DNA of 64,000 bases from Annona cherimola (Eukaryota; Streptophyta; Magnoliopsida; Magnoliales; Annonaceae), in NCBI GenBank assembly GCA_030490835.1, contig CM059975.1, forward strand, positions 12,405,579-12,469,578. The letters are read 5' to 3'. Made by a program: the position numbers and the translations under genes. The notes under the pieces are model-generated. The model did not search any database. It was not told the origin of the DNA and saw nothing but the letters and a program-made list of their open reading frames with translations. This document shows, piece after piece, positions 59,201-64,000 of the stretch. Position 1 is the first letter of the stretch. Each line of letters starts with the position of its first letter.

Positions 59201-61908
59201 GATTTAAACAAATAGTAACAGGTGCTTTCTTTTTGGAATTCTTATTGGTAATCAGAAACTGTTCTGAGTTTGAAAAGGTATTCGAAGCAGAGGATCAAAC
59301 AGCTTGGGAAGGAAGCACAGGTACTGAACGAGAAGGATATGATAAAGAGTTTAAGCTCATTATCTTGCGTGCCACAACTGATAAGCACTTGTGCTGATGA
59401 GGTATATGTTGGCATTCTACTAAATACATGTCTGGCTTGCCAACTGTCTTCAATACTTCACACTCCTTTGGATGAAGAATGTGCTCGGTTCTTTGCTGCT
59501 TCAATTGTCATCACCCTTGAAGATTTGCACAAGGTATGTTCTCTGGAGAATAGTAGTTTTTCCACTCGTTCTTCTGGGCTTTTAATCAGCCATGAAACCC
59601 TTCCTATTTGCAAATGCACAATTTGGCTGCAAGTTGCTGAACTATGGACACAGTGTCTACTGATCCTGTTTGTTGCGAGAAACACATTCTGAGCTGGAGG
59701 AGGTTTTGTATCCTGCAGAAGGATCAATATGGTTATGTAAAACCATGTCATTTATAGAAAATGGGCGTCTGACATTGTTGTCTCCACGTTCTTTCTTTTG
59801 TTTTATTCAGAGTAATGTTCTCTACAGAGGTGTGTCACCAGATGTCATAATGTGTGACAGAGCTGGTCGTATAAAGGTCAGTATTGGCATTTGTTTTGCC
59901 ATAATTGTTGTTTAAAATTTGTTATCGTCATATTGCACCAGAGGATAATGGAATTGAGAGAGGTGTGAAAGTTCTTACCTGATGTATTCCTCAGGAAAAA
60001 AATTCTTGAACAGTGCATCTAATTTCCATCTTTTCAATTTTGTAGTTTTTAGACTTCAGATTTGGGAAGAAGCTATCTAGTGAAAGGACATTTACCATAT
60101 GTGGGATGGCAGATTCTTTAGCTCCAGAGATAGTCCAAGGGAAAGGCCATGGTCTTGCAGCTGATTGGTAAATATGTTTTTCTGTGAAATAATTTCCAAT
60201 AGGTTGCTAGATTTGCAGCTGGTTGAAAATGATCTCAGCCAACTGCTCGGGATTGGGGTCCATATAATACACATTATAGATACAAAAATCCAAAAATAAT
60301 AAATTTTGGAATATGAACTAAATACATGTGGGTCCATGTAAAAAAAAAAAAACCAAATAAAAAAGAAGAAGATGAAAACAGTCAGCTGTTAGTTGGGTAA
60401 CTAACTTCTGGCTCTGCGGAATCATTACTCTATATATTGATTTTTTGAAATAAAAAAATATATCCAAAGAAATCTAAAAATGATAAATTTTAATATATGA
60501 ATTAAATACACGTGGGCTCATATAAAAGTAAAAAAGATCAAAACAGCCGGCTGTTAGTTGGGTGACTAACAGTAGTTTGGATGGGATCATATCCCATATA
60601 TATGCATATATTTGTATTTATTTGCCCCTTGCAACAATCTAGTTCTTTGTTCATGAAATTCTGTTTTTGAATAATAATGACTATAGAATACTTGTTTGTA
60701 CATAGTTTTGCTATAGAAAATTGACCTTGTCATACCTACTGCTTGAAACTGCTTTGACACTCTCGCCTGAATAGTCTATGTTATATATGAAAAAACCCAG
60801 GTGGGCATTAGGGGTCTTAATCTACTTCATGCTGCAAGCTGAAATGCCATTTGGATCCTGGAGAGAAAGTGAGCTTGATACATTTGCAAAGATTGCGAAA
60901 GGACAGCTTACTCTTCCCCATACCCTCAGTCCTGAAGTAGTCGATCTCATCACAAAGGTTTTTCAACTCTACCTCTAGATTTCACTTCCTTTCACCTTCC
61001 TTTTGATCAAGCTAATTACTCTGAGTGCTTACCCGCACAACTTTTATGCATTTATATTACTTTGATTCAAGGATAGATGCTTAATGTCTTTAGGTTTCCA
61101 TTTCCTGCAATTGAAACTCATGTTTTGGTGATATAGACTATTGCCCTCAGCTTTCATGTAAATCGAGGTTATAATAAATTCCAAATTAAGCATCCTAAAT
61201 TAAATATGTAAGAATAAACGAATCCTAATTATCTATGACTGTATATGAAATAAATATGAATATGATGCAGCAAATTGTTCGCATTGCTTTCTACATCAAT
61301 CTTGAATTGCACAATCCTGAAAACAGTGAATCGGTCAACTTGATCTATCAAAAAAAGGGCTGACCCTATGCATAGAGCTCCCACAAATTTTGTGGTCCAG
61401 GGAGTGGTGTCAATGTATACAGCCTTACCCTTGTTAACATGAAATTCATAAAGGGTTTAGACCAGGTGGTTGGATCTTCCAACTGGGTAAAACTGTTGGG
61501 ATTTGTTCCATTCAAGTTCTTCCAGATCTACTGGCTGTTTCACTGAACCATTAATACAATTTCGTAGTTAGTATATGACTGCCTAGATCAAGAATCAGAT
61601 ACTTTTCCTATTTCCTTTGGTATGTGTTTACCTGAATCTTTGCTTCTAATGATTTTCACCAGTTGTTGGAAGTTGATGAAACTCAGAGGCTTGGGAGTCA
61701 GGGCCCCGAGTCTGTTAAAAGTCATCTTTGGTTCAAGGGGGTTGACTGGGAAGGAATTGCAGACAATTCTTTCCCTGTTCCCCATGAAATCATATCCCGC
61801 GTTAATCTGCATCTCGAAACACATGTGGAGGAGTTACCCGTCCTTCCATCTTCTTCACTGGCTGATGATCCTGAGTTTGATGCCCCCGAATGGCTTGAAG
61901 ATTGGTAA
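53298..61908 (+). CDS. PP2C phosphatase / dual cyclic-nucleotide-binding / kinase-like fusion protein (At2g20050 type), 15 coding exons, 1,080 aa
   Basis: Exons: 53298-54332, 55632-55763, 55862-56086, 56232-56357, 56464-56526, 56759-56847, 56953-57184, 57981-58297, 58464-58551, 58969-59035, 59256-59533, 59811-59876, 60046-60167, 60801-60957, 61663-61908; all phases join. The start gives MGCLYSK, fit for N-myristoylation plus palmitoylation, so membrane attachment is likely. PP2C (about 90-390): DGHGE (135-139), [21 protein letters not shown] (D331) and TDDIT (D375, D376), all metal-site residues present. Two CNB domains follow (about 470-600, 600-745). A kinase-like domain (about 790-1060) keeps a Lys (K798, LSLKRYSK) and APE (932-934) but has YRGVSPDV for YRDLKPEN and DFR for DFG. 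I recall the Arabidopsis homologue as similar in length and order. Exon 7 ends at AAG|GC, apparently a GC-AG intron. Confidence 0.93.
54727..55006 (+). repeat. tandem repeat in PP2C intron 1, period ~202 bp
   Basis: GGTTATTTGCCATT(C/T)TAGGAAG at 54,730 and 54,932, followed in both by 'atttac(g/a)actgt' and 'tgtgccaagatat'. Only ~75 bp of each unit is clearly alike. Confidence 0.7.
60210..60600. repeat. MITE-like insertion with internal direct repeat in PP2C intron 13
   Basis: About 60,285-60,410 and 60,460-60,580 are similar ('aatgataaattttaatatatgaa', 'aaatacacgtggg', 'cagctgttagttgggt(a/g)actaac', quoted in parts). The unit explains most of the intron's length. No TIR or TSD is certain. 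Confidence 0.55.
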
Positions 61909-63050
61909 AGAGCTTCAAATCGGTCGTCTGGTTCACTCTCATAAGGATTCTGCATGATGGCTCATGGGTTTGGAAGCTGAGCAGCAGAATGAAATGAGTG
62001 GCTTACAGTTGGACTTCAATATTCACATCCAAAATAAGCCTGCTATCCTTGAGTGGGGCACTGAAATTTCCCTTAGCTGTTGAAAGCTGCAATTTTTTCC
62101 CACATGGGGGCATCGGATTTTGAAGTCTGTGCATATGTTGGCGATTCTTACATTCCAGTTGTGAATGTGGGTTGTAGAATTCTTCTGTACATAAATAGCA
62201 CAAATATCTCTGTTTTTTCTTTCTGGTAGAGGTTTTTTATGCTTAACACCCCAAGCACAATATTTTCCGTCTCATGGCCACTTGAGTTCCTTTTTCTTAT
62301 TCTTTCTGAGTTTTACTTTAATCTTTCATTCTCACGGTAGATAGGGATGAAATTGTATTTTGATTTTCTTTAACAATCAATCCCTGCAACTTCTTGGAGG
62401 ACTGGTTGATTGAGATTGTCCTGCTGTATTTTTAAGGCCCTCATGTAATATTGTCATAAAGTAGAACAAGCTTTCATAATAGCTGATATAATGCAGTATG
62501 GCTTCGTTTTCATTTGAATCTTTCTTTGCCATCGTATCTGACATTCTTGACTGCCTGCGGTCTCACCGCATCAGGAAATAAGATAAGAGGCTAAAAACAA
62601 CTTAAGACTTGTTTATTTAAAACCATCCTAAATTTTCTAGGGAGGAGTGGATGTTTATTTAGTCGAAATCCTTCCAACCTCATCCGGAAGACTGGATTTA
62701 GACTCAACCCAGCTTGAGTTACACCCCGATAATCTGAAAACGTTGGTGGATCACGGGACAAACCCTCAAAATATAAGAACGGTTTGTACTTCTCCATATG
62801 ATATGTTAGAATGTTATTAGTCATGTTATCAAAACTGGATTGGGCCGGTCGGTTGAATCGGTTCAACCGCAAAATGTCCCTTGGCCAGGCTGATACTCTG
62901 ATTCATACTGAATTCCGGTTCTTCCTATTAAGCTGGACAGCCAATCTTACCGCCGATTAAACCGGTTTTGAAACCGTCTGGTTGAACCGATTTATTAGCT
63001 CATTGCACATACAGTCGGAAGTGCATCATTTTGCGAAATAAACCGGCCGT
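61909..63050. other. 3' flank of the PP2C gene and a GGTT/AACC-rich repeat
   Basis: The first ~550 bp probably include the 3' untranslated region. 62,820-63,010 is rich in AACCGGTT-type words (CGGTTGAATCGGTTCAACCG, AAACCGGTTTTGAAACCG), a style seen in plant non-autonomous DNA elements; its ends are not resolved. Confidence 0.45.
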
Positions 63051-64000
63051 TACTACTATATATATTTTATTAAGGTTTCGCTTCTGTGTAGTTAGATTAC
63101 ACAGAAACAGAGCTATTTAACTCCTTTAAATTTTAAAATTTTGATCATTGATAAAAAAAATTCAATTCGTTTATTATATTTAACATTGTTTGTTTAGTTA
63201 AGGGACTAAGTTTCATTCAAATAAGTATGTGCATGGGTTACATTTGCTCAAATATATATATATATATAGAGAGAGAGGAAAATAATCAAGTGCATGTGGA
63301 TTGCACCATAATTACGATGCGGTTCATGCACTATGAGGCCCATTTGATCATGAATGAGAAATCTATTCCAGAAATTGTATTTAAAATTATTCACTTTATT
63401 AACATACCAATTTTCATCCAAATTCAACATGTATATGTGGTCTATCTTAAAATGGTACAAAATCAAATAATAAAATAGTTTAACGTAAATATCAAGTTTA
63501 AAGTGACATTTTTCAACATCTAAACCCTCTAAAGTATGATTTTTATATAGGTAAATGATTGTATAAAGTTTCATCACATTCTAGTTTCTGTAGGGCCTAT
63601 TTCGTCTACATAGGATGGGTTCTCATGTGTTTGTGTGTGTATAGATATGCATAGACTACATCGTAATTATTGTGTAGTCCGAATATACTTGATTACTTTT
63701 CTATATATATAGATGAGAAATTTTCAAATGCAATGCCATTGCACTCTAATTATGACTCAATGACTCTGAAATGGGCCCACATGATGGTAAAATCAATATC
63801 TACTTCATCAATTATATTTAGAATAATGTATTCTATTACTATATCAATTTTCATCCCAATCGGATATGTGTATGGATCTCATCTGAAAATGGTATAAATT
63901 CAACATAATAAAATAATTTGATGTAAATAATAACTTTAAAGTGGTTTTTTCAACATGTAAATCATTTGTTATAAAATTTATATATGGATAAATGATTATA
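63051..64000. repeat. copies of the ~380-bp repeat, running off the window
   Basis: 63,273-63,600 and 63,720-64,000 share 'ttttcatcc(a/c)aat', 'aaaata(g/a)tttaa' or 'ataatttgatgtaaata' and 'tttttcaacat' phrases with the cluster at 30.9-32.7 kb. 63,080-63,240 resembles 31,740-31,870 in reverse. (TA)n and GA runs mark the junctions as in the other cluster. Confidence 0.6.

Noticed and set aside
63248..63577. 109-codon minus-strand frame
   Set aside because: Falls inside a ~380-bp dispersed repeat; the related frame at 31,011-31,229 is likewise repeat-derived.

Overview
The window looks like nuclear DNA from a flowering plant: AT-rich, long introns with GT-AG junctions, plant-type genes, and intergenic space made of nested MITEs, hAT and Mutator-like elements, SINEs and an RTE-type LINE. 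I cannot fix the species. Nothing prokaryotic, organellar or viral was seen.

Only two genes can be read with confidence, both on the + strand. The first (22,660-34,916, 12 coding exons, 515 residues) is a plant ASCC1-like protein: a KH domain followed by a 2H (AKAP7/LigT-like) phosphoesterase domain with both catalytic H-x-S/T-x motifs intact. Its introns hold two hAT elements with perfect 8-bp target-site duplications (TSDs), a palindromic MITE, a cluster of ~380-bp repeats, a SINE, a (CA)n microsatellite and a 24-G run. A broken copy of part of its first coding exon lies about 100 bp downstream of the original. The second (53,298-61,908, 15 coding exons, 1,080 residues) is the plant PP2C / cyclic-nucleotide-binding / kinase-like fusion (At2g20050 type). 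It has an N-terminal MGC lipidation motif, a complete PP2C domain, two CNB domains without the key ligand arginine, and a kinase domain that has lost the HRD aspartate and the DFG glycine. One of its introns appears to be GC-AG.

Layout. 1-8.2 kb: AT-rich intergenic DNA with MITEs, an inverted-repeat element at 4.2-6.0 kb and a 389-bp palindromic element with a 9-bp TSD. 8.2-9.1 kb: a duplicated, transcript-like GC-richer segment of unknown identity. 9.55-17.52 kb: a giant inverted repeat with arms of about 3.5 kb around a 0.9-kb loop, each arm containing its own internal duplication. 18.2-22.6 kb: MITEs, a receptor-kinase gene scrap, a small tandem duplication and possible leader exons. 22.66-34.9 kb: ASCC1-like gene. 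35-40.2 kb: MITEs and two tRNA-derived SINEs. 40,245-47,069: a 6.8-kb Mutator-like element with 26-bp terminal inverted repeats (TIRs) and a perfect 9-bp TSD; inside are a GC-rich island that may be captured host DNA, a satellite of 51-bp monomers (with 154-bp and 562-bp higher-order periods) and a nested array of a 10-bp motif. 47.6-51.5 kb: a SINE, a MITE split by a 5'-truncated RTE LINE, more MITEs and SINE pieces. 52.1-61.9 kb: PP2C fusion gene. 62-64 kb: repeats related to the 31-32 kb cluster.

The two genes have no evident functional link; they are neighbours separated by transposon-filled DNA. The best candidates for something undescribed are the satellite-carrying Mutator-like element and the 8-kb inverted repeat.
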